From: CAYVVD01 sp964454975
Lineage (GTDB): Bacteria; Bacteroidota; Ignavibacteria; Kapaibacteriales; UBA2268
Assembly: GCA_964454975.1 (NCBI GenBank)
Contig: CAYVVD010000001.1
Coordinates: 206,104-270,103, forward strand
Reading direction: 5' to 3'
DNA: 64,000 nucleotides
Position numbers and translations under genes: made by a program. Below are positions 45,255-54,590 of the stretch, one piece after another. Every line of letters begins with the position of its first letter. Position 1 is the stretch's first letter. Below the pieces are notes generated by a model. The model was given only the letters and a program-made list of their open reading frames with translations, ran no database searches and was not told where the DNA came from.

Positions 45255-48068
45255 ATGATAAACTGGGATAAATATCCCGGACTATACCAGGCTCTTTTAA
45301 TTGGGCTCTCGCTTCTGATAATTGCAATAAGCCTTGCAAATTTTTTTACCATTTCCGGTAAAGTAAGCGACGACAACCTGTACAGGCTGCCAGTTCCGAC
45401 ATTCTATGTAGTAAATGAAGCTATTGGAAGCAGGCTTCAGGTAAATGAAGAAGGGGATACATTGAGAGTCAGAGATACGATTCAACCTGGTTCAATTCTC
45501 TACAGCCTGAATGACACAATTTTAAATGATTTTTCGGATTATACAAAACGACTGCGTGAAGCTGAAAGTGGTGAATTAAAGTTAAAAATTGAAAACCTTA
45601 AGACTTTTGACGATGAAACATGGTTTGTTCAATTTGGAAAACTGCCGCCTAACTTTATTAAATACATCCCCGCCGCAGCAGTTGTAATCTCTGTAGAAAA
45701 AGAAGGTGCATCGTATAGTGCCGGAATGCGTGTCGGCGATTTAATTATTCGTGCAAACGGGCGGCCTTTCGCAGGCCTCGATTCTGTTGATTTGCACCTG
45801 ATTGGCCAAGAGGAAGGGGCCCTTGTTACTTATGATGTCCTTCGCGGCAAAGAAGAAAAGCAAATCAAAGTCCGTTTATCTAAATTTGGAATTAGAATAG
45901 AAAATATAATATACTTTTCGGCTGGGTTGCTCTACCTTCTTGCCGGGTTGTTTGTAGGAATAAAAAGGCCGAAAATCAAAGCCGCACGGATTACTTCACT
46001 TGGATTGATTTTAATTTCATTGATAACTATTGTGGGTTCCATTACAGGACTGCCTGAAACAGCGGGATTATTGTGGTACATCAGGTACTCCTCGCTTCTG
46101 CTTGGCTATTTCATCGGCATCCCGGTAATTTTACATGGTTCTCACTATTTCCCAAAAGAGTTCCCCGCAATAATCAATAGAAAATGGACAATCACCGTTC
46201 CATATATAATCGGTATGTTGGGCATATTGATTGCTTTGTGGGATTATTTCTTCCAGAGAGGTTCCTGGAATTTCTGGATTTTCATTATTTCGATTACCTT
46301 GATTTTTGTTTTCTATTCAGTACTTAGAGGCTGGTATAAAAAGGAACGCCCGCAGGAACTTACTAAAACTATCAAGTATATTAAATGGGCCGTAATTATT
46401 ACTTTTGGAATTCAATTTATTTTCATCATACTTTCTTTTTTAAAAATAAGGCCTGATGTCGGATTTTTCCCACAGTTGATTGTTTTCCTCATCCCACTGG
46501 CTTATATTTTTACAGTTGCCCGTTATAGGTTGCTTGACATTGATTTCCGTATTAAAAGAAATGTACAGTACATATTTATTTCAGTAATTTGGAAAATCAC
46601 ACTTGTATTACTCATTTCGCTTTCAATATATGCAATTATCAATATTGACATTCCATTGCCAAATCTACACTTTACAGGTTCAACCATTGTAGTTCTTGAA
46701 AAACCACTAAGCACTGAATTGAATAAATATTACTCTAAGCTGCTTGCCATTATTTTCGCTTTTATACTTTCAATATTGATTTGGGTAATAAACAAAGAAG
46801 GGCAGCATTTCCTCGACCGTAAATTCAACCGTGTAAAATTTGATTACCGTTCTGCAACTGAAAAATTGCATGAAATGATGTCCACGAGAATGGACATTGA
46901 TGGCCTGGCAAAAGGTATCGTAGAAAAGCTTGGCGAATTAATCCAGCTAAAAAGGGTGGGAATAATATTTTTTAAAGAAGATAACAAAATATCCGGGCAA
47001 AAATATTACGGTCTAAACGACCGTGAATTAAAAGATTTCTGTGTGCTTGTAAGCGATATGCTTTACAGTTCAATAAGCCAGTTTCATAATGGTTTCCGGG
47101 TTGAATACCTGCCTGAAAACATAAAGGAAGTATATACACAATGCCGCTTTCAGTATGTTATACCTGTCCGTTCAAAGGGCAACCTGATTGGAGCTGTCAT
47201 TGTTGGTGAGAAGATGTCCGAAGCTCCGTTTCATACAGATGACATTGATTTTCTTATGAACATTGCTTCCCATGCTTCAGTGGCTATTGAAAACCAATAT
47301 CTATACGAGGGGCTGGCTCGCCAGGAACGTATGAGGCACGAACTGGAGATAGCACGGCAAATCCAGCTTGCCTCGCTCCCGCAGGAAGTGCCTAAAATCC
47401 CCGGCCTTGACATTTCAGGGATATCAATCCCCGCGCTCGAGGTAGGTGGTGATTTCTACGATTTCCTGGATGGAAAGGAAAATGAAATTACGATTGTGGT
47501 CGGGGACGTTAGTGGAAAGGGAACCTCAGCGGCTCTTTATATGAGCAAGGCACAAGGGATACTAAGAACGCTTTATGAATTTGGCCTTTCTCCGCGTGAG
47601 TTGTTAATCAGAACTAACAGGCTTATACACAAGTCACTATCCAAAAGTAGTTTTATTACAGTAATCGGAACAAGCTTTGATACTGCCAAACGGAAAGTCA
47701 AGCTTGCACGAGCAGGTCATGTTCCGCTTTATATTTATAGGGCAGCTTCACAACAGGTTGAAAAGATTGTCCCTAAAGGTATCCTGCTTGGCATGAAGAG
47801 CGGCAGTATCTTCGATGACAATCTCAAGGAAGAAATTCTTGATTATGCAGCAGGTGATGTCTTCTTGCTTGTAACAGATGGTGTACTCGAGGCTCGCGAC
47901 AAGGATAATAATGAATATGCCGAAACACGATTAATGGACATTTTCAGAAATAAGGCTTTCAATAATGCGGAAATAACAAGGAATGTCATCCTCAACTCCG
48001 TTCAGGAATTTTCAGGAGGATCAGAACAATTTGATGATATTACAGTGGTTGTTGTAAAAGCAGTTTAA
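45255..48068 (+). CDS. Membrane PDZ-GAF-PP2C (SpoIIE-type) phosphatase
   Basis: 937 residues. A first membrane helix (ALLIGLSLLIIAISLANFF) is followed by an extracytoplasmic domain that ends in a PDZ fold (VISVEKEGASYSAGMRVGDLIIRANGRPF, ~150-215), then seven or eight further helices (~220-505), a GAF-like domain (~540-690, with PVRSKGNLIGAVIVGEK) and a C-terminal SpoIIE/PP2C domain (~700-937). Metal-binding PP2C motifs are intact: VGGDFYDF, GDVSGKGTSAALYMSKAQG, TDGVLEARD and FDDITVVVV. It should dephosphorylate a serine/threonine on a partner such as an anti-anti-sigma factor, in response to an envelope signal; the partner is not encoded nearby. The 3' end overlaps the DUF5683 gene tail to tail by 4 bases. 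Confidence 0.87.
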   Translation: MINWDKYPGLYQALLIGLSLLIIAISLANFFTISGKVSDDNLYRLPVPTFYVVNEAIGSRLQVNEEGDTLRVRDTIQPGSILYSLNDTILNDFSDYTKRLREAESGELKLKIENLKTFDDETWFVQFGKLPPNFIKYIPAAAVVISVEKEGASYSAGMRVGDLIIRANGRPFAGLDSVDLHLIGQEEGALVTYDVLRGKEEKQIKVRLSKFGIRIENIIYFSAGLLYLLAGLFVGIKRPKIKAARITSLGLILISLITIVGSITGLPETAGLLWYIRYSSLLLGYFIGIPVILHGSHYFPKEFPAIINRKWTITVPYIIGMLGILIALWDYFFQRGSWNFWIFIISITLIFVFYSVLRGWYKKERPQELTKTIKYIKWAVIITFGIQFIFIILSFLKIRPDVGFFPQLIVFLIPLAYIFTVARYRLLDIDFRIKRNVQYIFISVIWKITLVLLISLSIYAIINIDIPLPNLHFTGSTIVVLEKPLSTELNKYYSKLLAIIFAFILSILIWVINKEGQHFLDRKFNRVKFDYRSATEKLHEMMSTRMDIDGLAKGIVEKLGELIQLKRVGIIFFKEDNKISGQKYYGLNDRELKDFCVLVSDMLYSSISQFHNGFRVEYLPENIKEVYTQCRFQYVIPVRSKGNLIGAVIVGEKMSEAPFHTDDIDFLMNIASHASVAIENQYLYEGLARQERMRHELEIARQIQLASLPQEVPKIPGLDISGISIPALEVGGDFYDFLDGKENEITIVVGDVSGKGTSAALYMSKAQGILRTLYEFGLSPRELLIRTNRLIHKSLSKSSFITVIGTSFDTAKRKVKLARAGHVPLYIYRAASQQVEKIVPKGILLGMKSGSIFDDNLKEEILDYAAGDVFLLVTDGVLEARDKDNNEYAETRLMDIFRNKAFNNAEITRNVILNSVQEFSGGSEQFDDITVVVVKAV

Positions 48069-48607
48069 AAGCGGATTGTCAAATTAAGAGCAGCGTAATC
48101 AGATCCATTTGTAAAAACCGTCATGCTCAAATCATCTCCAACAGTAAAATCATACAGATGTGCACCTACGTATGCATCAACAGCCGCTACGAGATACACA
48201 CCCATTAAGTAAAGGCCTGTTAAATCTCTCCTGTCGCGGTAAAACTCCCTTTTTGATTTAAGTGCGCTAAATCGAATATCATCAGGTGAAAGTTCATTGA
48301 CCTGGTCCCGGTAGTCAGAGTAAAGGTTGTGATTATATATTACAATGCCGATCAAAGAAGCGGAAACGCCCAAGAATATCGGTGCTTTCCAGTAATTTTC
48401 AACATAAAGCTGACCCCATCCCGGAACAGCAAGCGAACGCCAGACAGCGCCCATCCCGGATTTTTGCATCTGGAATCCACCGGAAACTGTATCGCTTCCG
48501 GCAACAACAGTATCAAATGCTGCTGTTTCGGGCCTGTCAACAATAGTGTCGGTCTGTGCCTTTGCAGCAAAGGAAAACAAGCATAATATTATTAATAGTA
48601 GCCTCAT
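48065..48607 (-). CDS. DUF5683 family membrane protein
   Basis: 180 residues: signal peptide (MRLLLIILCLFSFAAKA), linker, then the DUF5683 core MGAVWRSLAVPGWGQLYVENYWKAPIFLG with a following hydrophobic helix (ASLIGIVIYNHN) and a second one (LYLMGVYLVAAVDAYVGAHLYDF). Family members are typical of Bacteroidota and have no assigned function; they often lie near chromosome partition or lytic genes, which is not the case here. It overlaps the SpoIIE phosphatase gene by 4 bases tail to tail and starts 22 bases after the transporter stop, so it probably ends the transcript of the POT gene. Confidence 0.8.
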   Translation of the reverse strand: MRLLLIILCLFSFAAKAQTDTIVDRPETAAFDTVVAGSDTVSGGFQMQKSGMGAVWRSLAVPGWGQLYVENYWKAPIFLGVSASLIGIVIYNHNLYSDYRDQVNELSPDDIRFSALKSKREFYRDRRDLTGLYLMGVYLVAAVDAYVGAHLYDFTVGDDLSMTVFTNGSDYAALNLTIRF

Positions 48608-48629
48608 TTAGATATTTACGGATGAACTG

Positions 48630-50009
48630 CTATTCAGTTGCCAGGCTCTTTTTCATATCAGCACGTTTTGTTACATAGTTATAAATCATTAGCGAAACTG
48701 CAGACACAAAGCCGATACCCGCATAAACATACCAAATAACATGTGCATTTTCATAGAATGGAGTAAGTTGCTCCGTTGATAAACCTCTAAGGTCAGCCCT
48801 GTTCGGGTCGGGACAATACCAGTCAAGCAGGAAGCCTGAGATAAAAAAACCTACAAAGTTGGCTACAAACGAGTGCAAATGGGCAAAGCCCAGGTAGAGC
48901 CCCTCTTCACCTTTCGGGGCCTGTAGCGAAAAATATTCAAGATAACGTGGTGAAATAAAGCACTCGGCAAATCCCTGTAACGCTATTCCCAATACCATCA
49001 TAAATGCAATAGTGTGGAGAGAAAAAAGATATAGGTTTACAGAATCAGTGCCAAAAATATCAGAAACCAGCGGACCGGCCGACATAAAGAATGCAGAGAA
49101 GGGCATCATAAACATCCCTATATTCATTGATGTTATCGCCTTTTTCTTCTTCATCCATGCCGTAACAAGCATTACGAATGTGACTACCATGAACGGGTTT
49201 ACATTCGCATACCATTCTGGTGCTGCATCTTCACCTACCATTCGGATTATATATTTTGGCATTGATGCGTACATCTGGTGCTGGATTAACCAGAAACCAC
49301 TTACGATGAGGATTAAGCCAAGCAACCTGCCGTTTGAAAGTACTCTTTTCAAGCCTTTAAAAATCTCGCTAAACTGCTTGCCAACGCCTTCAGCATCAAT
49401 ATCTTTGAAAACGAATAAAATGACTATAAATGCAATGGCAGTCATTGCAGCAGAGTAATAACCGACATACTGCAAGCCGAGTTGGAATTCGCCGAGCGGG
49501 CCAAGGTCAACGCCTGTTCTTATATATTTTGCAAGATATTTACCTGAAAAAGAGCCAATGTTCACCATTGCATAAAAAATCGAATATGCCTTGGCTCGAT
49601 TATCCGAGTTGGATCCCTTTGCGACAGTTCCGGTAATCACCGATTTGATGAAAGAACCGCCTATCATCAGGAATACTAACAATGCAATTACTACAAATGG
49701 CTTTTGAGGGATAAACGCAAGAGTGAAATAGCCAATTGTCAACAGTGAGAATGCGAGCAGAAGTGATTTTTTATAACCAATCCTGTCAGCATATGCACCG
49801 GTGAACAAAGGAAAGAAATAAATACCTGCGCTGAATAAAGCACCAAGAATTCCTGCCCAGATGTCATTAAAGCCTACAACATCTGTCAGATAAAGTGTCA
49901 TTGTGATGAACATGCCGTAGAATGCAGCACGTTCGAATAATTCAGTTACATTTGCGGTCCAGAATGAACCGGGAAATTCTTTGAAAATCGAGATTCCTTT
50001 TGCCGCCAC
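48630..50009 (-). CDS. MFS/POT-type peptide transporter
   Basis: 459 residues and about 12 helices. The first helix has TELFERAAFYGM, corresponding to the ExxERFxYY motif of proton-coupled oligopeptide transporters (POT/PTR2), and helix 2-3 has GAYADRIGYKKSLL, the MFS motif A. SNSDNRAKAYSIFYAMVNIGSFSGK matches POT motif around helix 5. Phe of the ERF motif is Ala here, and the Tyr pair is AFYG, so substrate choice may differ. Proton-driven di/tripeptide uptake is expected. It lies 14 bases downstream of an S9 peptidase on the same strand, consistent with peptide degradation and import in one unit. Confidence 0.85.
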   Translation of the reverse strand: MAAKGISIFKEFPGSFWTANVTELFERAAFYGMFITMTLYLTDVVGFNDIWAGILGALFSAGIYFFPLFTGAYADRIGYKKSLLLAFSLLTIGYFTLAFIPQKPFVVIALLVFLMIGGSFIKSVITGTVAKGSNSDNRAKAYSIFYAMVNIGSFSGKYLAKYIRTGVDLGPLGEFQLGLQYVGYYSAAMTAIAFIVILFVFKDIDAEGVGKQFSEIFKGLKRVLSNGRLLGLILIVSGFWLIQHQMYASMPKYIIRMVGEDAAPEWYANVNPFMVVTFVMLVTAWMKKKKAITSMNIGMFMMPFSAFFMSAGPLVSDIFGTDSVNLYLFSLHTIAFMMVLGIALQGFAECFISPRYLEYFSLQAPKGEEGLYLGFAHLHSFVANFVGFFISGFLLDWYCPDPNRADLRGLSTEQLTPFYENAHVIWYVYAGIGFVSAVSLMIYNYVTKRADMKKSLATE

Positions 50010-50023
50010 TATCCTTTTTCTCT

Positions 50024-52048
50024 TTAATTATTTTTGCAGTATGTATCCAAAAAATCAAAGAATTCACGTTGCCACAAGATTGAATTCTGAGGTTTTAAAA
50101 TCCAATGGTTTTCACCGGGAAAAGATATTAAACGTGATGGAACGCCGTTTACCTGCGCTACGGTGAATGCCTCAAGGCTTTGTGTATATGGTACTCTAAA
50201 ATCATTTTCACCAAATGTAATTAATATTGGGGTATCCCAGTTAGCTGCATAATTGTGAGGAGAATTAACATTGTAATTCTCTATATGCCCCTTCCAGTAA
50301 GGACCACCATATTCCCAATCAGGGAACCAAAGTTCTTCTGTCGAGCCATACATACTCTCAAAGTTGAACACGCCGCAATGTGAAACTAGTGCAGCAAATC
50401 TGCCTTCGTGGTTGCCTGCAAGCCAGAATGTGGCATACCCGCCCGCAGAAGCGCCAACTGCAGCTACAGCTTCTTTATCAATAAAGTCCTCTTTCATGAG
50501 TTCATCTGTTGCAGCGAGAATATCATCCATCGGTTTTCCACCCCAGTCCTTGCTGATAGCATCATTCCACTCCTGGCCAAACCCGGGCATTCCCCGCCTG
50601 TTTGGGGCAAGCACTACATAACCATGCGAAGCCATAATAAACAAGTTCCACCGGTAACTGAAATACTGGCTTATCATGGACTGTGGCCCACCCTGGCAAT
50701 AAGTAATCATCGGATATTTTTTGCTTTTGTTGAAATCCGGCGGGTAAAGAATCCAGCAGTGAACCTTGGCACCATCGAATGATTCAATCCATCGCTCTTC
50801 AATTTCTACCGGTTTTATCTTACTAAAAAGCTCATCATTTGCTTTCGTTAATTGAGTTAATTTTTTACTTGTGATATCAAGAGCAAAAAATTCAGTGGGT
50901 CTCTGCATTGTTCGCCTGCCGAGGATAAGAGTACCACCATCAGGTGACACGGATAATCCTGCATCATAGTTATATCGTCCTTCAGTTAATTGTTTTAGGC
51001 TTTTGTCATCAATATTGATATTATAAGCTTGTACTGTACCCTTTTCACCATATATGATGTATAGCGATTTACTGTCGGGCGCCCATGCAAAATTTTGTAT
51101 CCACTGGTCAATTTCTGAGGATAGTTCTGTGATTGATTTATCCCTTCTGTTATAGAGCATCAGGCGTATTTTGTCCGACTCGAACCCGGCTCGCTCCTGG
51201 CTTGCAAATGCAATCCAATTCCCATCAGGCGAATAAAGCGGATGCTTGTCAAATCCCTGCATCCCATCAGTAATATTAAGAGTTTGTCTTGCACTTAACT
51301 TGTAAACATATACATCGGAATTTGTACTAAGCTCGAAGTCTTCAACCTTTTTGCATGTATAAGCTATCTCGCTGCCATCGGGAGCCCAGGCAATTTCCTC
51401 TCCACCACCGAAAGGCATCAGCGGAGTATCATACGGCTGTGCCGGCATAATGTCCAGCGGATCGCCGCCAGAGAGCTTCTGTAAGAACAAATGCGAATAC
51501 ATCTCATCCTCCCAGTGGTCCCAGTGACGCACCGGCAGGTCGTTGTATAAACGGGCATTTGCTTTTGGAAGGTCGGGATGCTTATCTAATATTGTCTGTT
51601 TTATCTTGATTTCAGAAGTGAAGGAGATGTATTTGCCATCAGGCGATATAGCCAGGTTTGATACTCCATTTTCGATATTTGTAATTAATTCAGGTTCGCC
51701 ATTTGGGAATGTCATTCTGTAAGCCTGCGGAACGCCTTCTTTACCTGAAATAAAAGCAAGGCTCTTACCATCCGGGAACCAAATGGCATTATAAGCCTTG
51801 TATTCTTTTGGTATGACAACACCGTCATTAGTACCATCAGCGTTAACAACCCGGATTTCTGCTTCGGATGTATTGTTCGGAATATCCGGTTTGCTCCAGC
51901 GGTAAAGCATAAGCTTGCTTTCGGGTGATATTTGCGGATCTCCAAGACGCACACATGAATTGAGCAACTCCGGGCTGAAATTCTGCATTTGTGGGTAGAC
52001 AATAGCGCTTGCCAAAATGAACATTAACAAGGCGGATAGCTTTCTCAT
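50024..52048 (-). CDS. S9 family prolyl-oligopeptidase-like peptidase, copy 1
   Basis: 674 residues with a signal peptide (LSALLMFILASAIVYP), so exported. The N-terminal ~400 residues are a WD40-like/TolB-type propeller (repeats such as SPDGKYISFTS, APDGSEIAYTC, SPDGNWIAFAS). The C-terminal alpha/beta hydrolase has the nucleophile in GASAGGYATF (S534), the aspartate in GENDFRVP (D616) and the histidine in GENHWILKP (H648), all in S9 order. It cleaves oligopeptides, perhaps after proline or acyl-amino acids; specificity is not predictable. The motif neighbourhoods NRRGMPGFGQEW and CQGGPQSM are S9C-like (acylaminoacyl-peptidase). Upstream of the POT transporter and probably co-transcribed. Confidence 0.9.
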   Translation of the reverse strand: MRKLSALLMFILASAIVYPQMQNFSPELLNSCVRLGDPQISPESKLMLYRWSKPDIPNNTSEAEIRVVNADGTNDGVVIPKEYKAYNAIWFPDGKSLAFISGKEGVPQAYRMTFPNGEPELITNIENGVSNLAISPDGKYISFTSEIKIKQTILDKHPDLPKANARLYNDLPVRHWDHWEDEMYSHLFLQKLSGGDPLDIMPAQPYDTPLMPFGGGEEIAWAPDGSEIAYTCKKVEDFELSTNSDVYVYKLSARQTLNITDGMQGFDKHPLYSPDGNWIAFASQERAGFESDKIRLMLYNRRDKSITELSSEIDQWIQNFAWAPDSKSLYIIYGEKGTVQAYNINIDDKSLKQLTEGRYNYDAGLSVSPDGGTLILGRRTMQRPTEFFALDITSKKLTQLTKANDELFSKIKPVEIEERWIESFDGAKVHCWILYPPDFNKSKKYPMITYCQGGPQSMISQYFSYRWNLFIMASHGYVVLAPNRRGMPGFGQEWNDAISKDWGGKPMDDILAATDELMKEDFIDKEAVAAVGASAGGYATFWLAGNHEGRFAALVSHCGVFNFESMYGSTEELWFPDWEYGGPYWKGHIENYNVNSPHNYAANWDTPILITFGENDFRVPYTQSLEAFTVAQVNGVPSRLISFPGENHWILKPQNSILWQREFFDFLDTYCKNN

Positions 52049-52359
52049 AATCTCTCGATTCTACATTTGGCACAAAATATTAATATAATGAAAACAAGGA
52101 GAAGAATTTAATGATTTGATGTGCAGATGTGTTGATTTCCAAATGTCATCCAGAGCACCAGAGACGGATCTGGTGTAATCCCCCATTGTTCTTCCAGTGC
52201 CAAGCGTCATCATCAGCGCATTCCCACGCTATTGGCATGTTCAAAATGACACTGCTAACTTCGTACTACGACTCCGATTACCCGACTGATAATAAAAAAG
52301 GACGGCCTCCAGACCGCCCCTACAAAAAATTTGAATATCTAACGACTGCCAAATAACTA
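52049..52359. other. Intergenic region between two S9 peptidase genes, rich in dispersed palindromes
   Basis: 311 bases without a gene. It holds the leader of copy 1, a decayed TGTCATC element preceded by a GATGTGC-AGATGTG run (near 52119-52160), a CGTACTACGACTCCGATTAC stretch (52262-52281), the terminator of copy 2 at 52292 and an AACGACTGCC remnant at 52342. Confidence 0.65.
52292..52320 (-). terminator. Terminator of S9 peptidase copy 2
   Basis: On the minus strand GGGCGG pairs with CCGTCC (one G-U) followed by TTTTTTATT. It lies 40-68 bases beyond the stop of copy 2 at 52360 and is part of the dispersed GGGCGG palindrome family with flanking CGACT motifs. Confidence 0.6.
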
Positions 52360-54378
52360 CTAATTCATATAAATATCCAGGAAGCGGAAAAACTCTTCGT
52401 ACCATAATATCTGCTCCTGCGGGTGCAAAACCCAGTGGTTTTCCTGTGGAAAGTGAAGCAATCGCGAAGGCACGCCACGCGCCTGTGCTGCTGTGAAAGC
52501 CTCCAGGCTCTGTGTGTATGGAACCCGGTAATCCAGCTCACCGGTGATTATGAGCATTGGTGTATTCCACTTTTCCACGTATGTATGAGGGGAATGTTCT
52601 TCGTAGAAAGGTTTATTTTGAGGTTCCCAATAAGGTCCGCCATTGTCCCAGTTAGGGAACCAAAGTTCCTCTGTTGAGCCGTATTTACTTGTCATATTGA
52701 ACATCCCGCAATGCGAGATAAATGATTTAAACAATCCATTGTGGCTACCAGCCAGCCAGAACACTGCATATCCGCCGGCACTCCCGCCAATTGCGGCAAT
52801 GCGGTTGTTGTCAATATATGGCTCTTTGGCAAGCTCTTTCGTTGCAGAAATTATGTCAAGCATTGGCTGGCCGCCATAATCCCGTCTGATAGCATCGACC
52901 CAGTCCTGTCCGAAACCCGGGCAGCCGCGCCTGTTCGGAGCGAGAATGATATACCCTTTGTGAGCCATTGTCAGGAAGTTCCAGCCATAGCTCCAGTATT
53001 GGCTAACTTCCTGTTGCGGCCCGCCCTGGCAGTATGTTATCATCGGGTATTTATTATTCGGATTGAAATTGGGCGGATATACTACCCAGCAATGTACTCT
53101 GGCGCTGTCAGTTGAAGTTATCCACCTTGCTTCTACTTTTGCTTGCGAGACATCTTTGAATGCGGCGCCGTTTATATCTGTAACAAGGCTGATTTTTTTT
53201 GTTGCAATATCCATTGCAAAAATCTCAGTTGGCCTATTGTAGCTGCGCTTGTTAAATATTAAAGTTTTTCCGTCAGGAGTAATCTGTATGCCCTTGTCCC
53301 CAAAGTTAAAGTTACCGGTTGTGAGTACTTCGGTTTTTTTTGATTTTACGTCAAGAGCGTAAATCTGGTTAGTGCCGTCGTTGTTACCAGCAGCGAAATA
53401 AATCTTACTACCGTTCGGTGCCCAAACAGGGTTTTTAACGGAATGGTCAAAACCCACAGTCAGTTCTTCCGTTCTGCCACTTGATTTGGTGTATATCATT
53501 ATGCGTAGCCTGTCAGCTTCGTATCCTTCACGTTCCATGCTAAGGAATGCGATGTAATTACCATTAGGCGAGTATAAAGGGTCAAGGTCAAATCCTGGGT
53601 ATGCCTGGGTAATTTCTTTTGATGTTCCACCATAGGCAGGCGCTATATAAATTGACGAGTTGGTACTTGATTCATAATCCTTCACTTTCTTTGAAACATA
53701 GGCAATTTCAGTTCCTTTTGGAGACCATGTGATTTCTGAATAGCCACCGAATGGTTTCAGTGGAGCATCAAATTTCTCGTTTTTCATAAGGTCGAGCGGC
53801 TCGCCACCATCTGCAGGCATTACGAACAAATGCCTGTATTTTTCGTCAAGCCAGTGATCCCAGTGTCTTATAGGCAGGTCGTCGTAAATCAATGCCTTTG
53901 CTTTATTGAGTTTGGGGTATTTTTCTTCAAGTGTTTGCCCGAGCTTAACATCAGAGACAAATGCGAGGTGCTTTCCATCGGGCGACCATGAAAGGACACC
54001 GATACCGTTTTCCATGAAAGTAACTTGTTTTGCTTCGCCGCCCTTTTCGAGGTCGAGAATAAAAGCTTGCGGCTGTTCCGTCCTATCAGATATGAAGGCG
54101 ATTTTTTTGCCGTCACCGGACCAGACACCATTGTAATTATTTCCTTCATAAGTTAATTGGCGGGGTGTTCCTCCTTTAATAGATACGGTGTAGACTTGTG
54201 ATTCTGTAGTATTTTCTTTAATATTTGGCTGAGATATTGTCATCAATAAAGTATTACCGTTTGGCGAGATCCTGAATTCGGAAATACGTTTTAGCTCCAT
54301 CAACTTTTCAGGAGTCATCCCTTCTGCTAAAATGCCTGTGCCCAGTAAAGCAATCAAAACTGTAACAATGGTTTTCAT
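52360..54378 (-). CDS. S9 family prolyl-oligopeptidase-like peptidase, copy 2
   Basis: 672 residues with a signal peptide (MKTIVTVLIALLGTGILA). Same domain plan as the neighbouring copy 1: propeller with SPDGKHLAFVSD, SPKGTEIAYVSK and SPNGNYIAFLSM repeats, then hydrolase with S533 in GGSAGGYAVF, D616 in GELDYRVP and H648 in QENHWVLHP. The two proteins are alike along their whole length (shared LPIRHWDHW, HSPHTY, GSTEELWFP, YTQSLEAFT), so this is a tandem duplication that has diverged considerably. It is separated from copy 1 by a 311-base gap with its own terminator, so it is transcribed independently. Confidence 0.9.
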   Translation of the reverse strand: MKTIVTVLIALLGTGILAEGMTPEKLMELKRISEFRISPNGNTLLMTISQPNIKENTTESQVYTVSIKGGTPRQLTYEGNNYNGVWSGDGKKIAFISDRTEQPQAFILDLEKGGEAKQVTFMENGIGVLSWSPDGKHLAFVSDVKLGQTLEEKYPKLNKAKALIYDDLPIRHWDHWLDEKYRHLFVMPADGGEPLDLMKNEKFDAPLKPFGGYSEITWSPKGTEIAYVSKKVKDYESSTNSSIYIAPAYGGTSKEITQAYPGFDLDPLYSPNGNYIAFLSMEREGYEADRLRIMIYTKSSGRTEELTVGFDHSVKNPVWAPNGSKIYFAAGNNDGTNQIYALDVKSKKTEVLTTGNFNFGDKGIQITPDGKTLIFNKRSYNRPTEIFAMDIATKKISLVTDINGAAFKDVSQAKVEARWITSTDSARVHCWVVYPPNFNPNNKYPMITYCQGGPQQEVSQYWSYGWNFLTMAHKGYIILAPNRRGCPGFGQDWVDAIRRDYGGQPMLDIISATKELAKEPYIDNNRIAAIGGSAGGYAVFWLAGSHNGLFKSFISHCGMFNMTSKYGSTEELWFPNWDNGGPYWEPQNKPFYEEHSPHTYVEKWNTPMLIITGELDYRVPYTQSLEAFTAAQARGVPSRLLHFPQENHWVLHPQEQILWYEEFFRFLDIYMN

Positions 54379-54478
54379 TTTTTCCCCGGATTATTTCATG
54401 AATCAATTGTATTGCATAATTTAAAATTTAAACTGCTCTAATGAATTATTCAAGTTAAATTTCTGAATACTTATATAT

Positions 54479-54510
54479 TTTGCTAAGTTTCATGATATTT
54501 ATTAATTTTG
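54479..54510 (+). promoter_or_regulatory. Bacteroidetes-type promoter of nusA
   Basis: TTTG at 54479-54482, a 20-base spacer, TAATTTTG at 54503-54510. One base longer than the consensus 19-base spacer. The predicted start near 54517 is only about 11 bases ahead of the terminator hairpin at 54528. Confidence 0.65.
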
Positions 54511-54527
54511 TAGGTCTCCAAAGAGGA

Positions 54528-54549
54528 GGGCTGTTTAGCCCTTTTTTTT
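54528..54549 (+). terminator. Leader terminator/attenuator upstream of nusA
   Basis: GGGCT (54528-54532), GTTT loop, AGCCC (54537-54541), then eight T. The stem can extend by an A-T pair. It sits 42 bases before the nusA ATG and after the predicted promoter, so it is expected to act as an attenuator in the nusA leader. Confidence 0.7.
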
Positions 54550-54590
54550 GTTATAGATATATTTTTACTAATTCTTAATTGGTTATTAAA

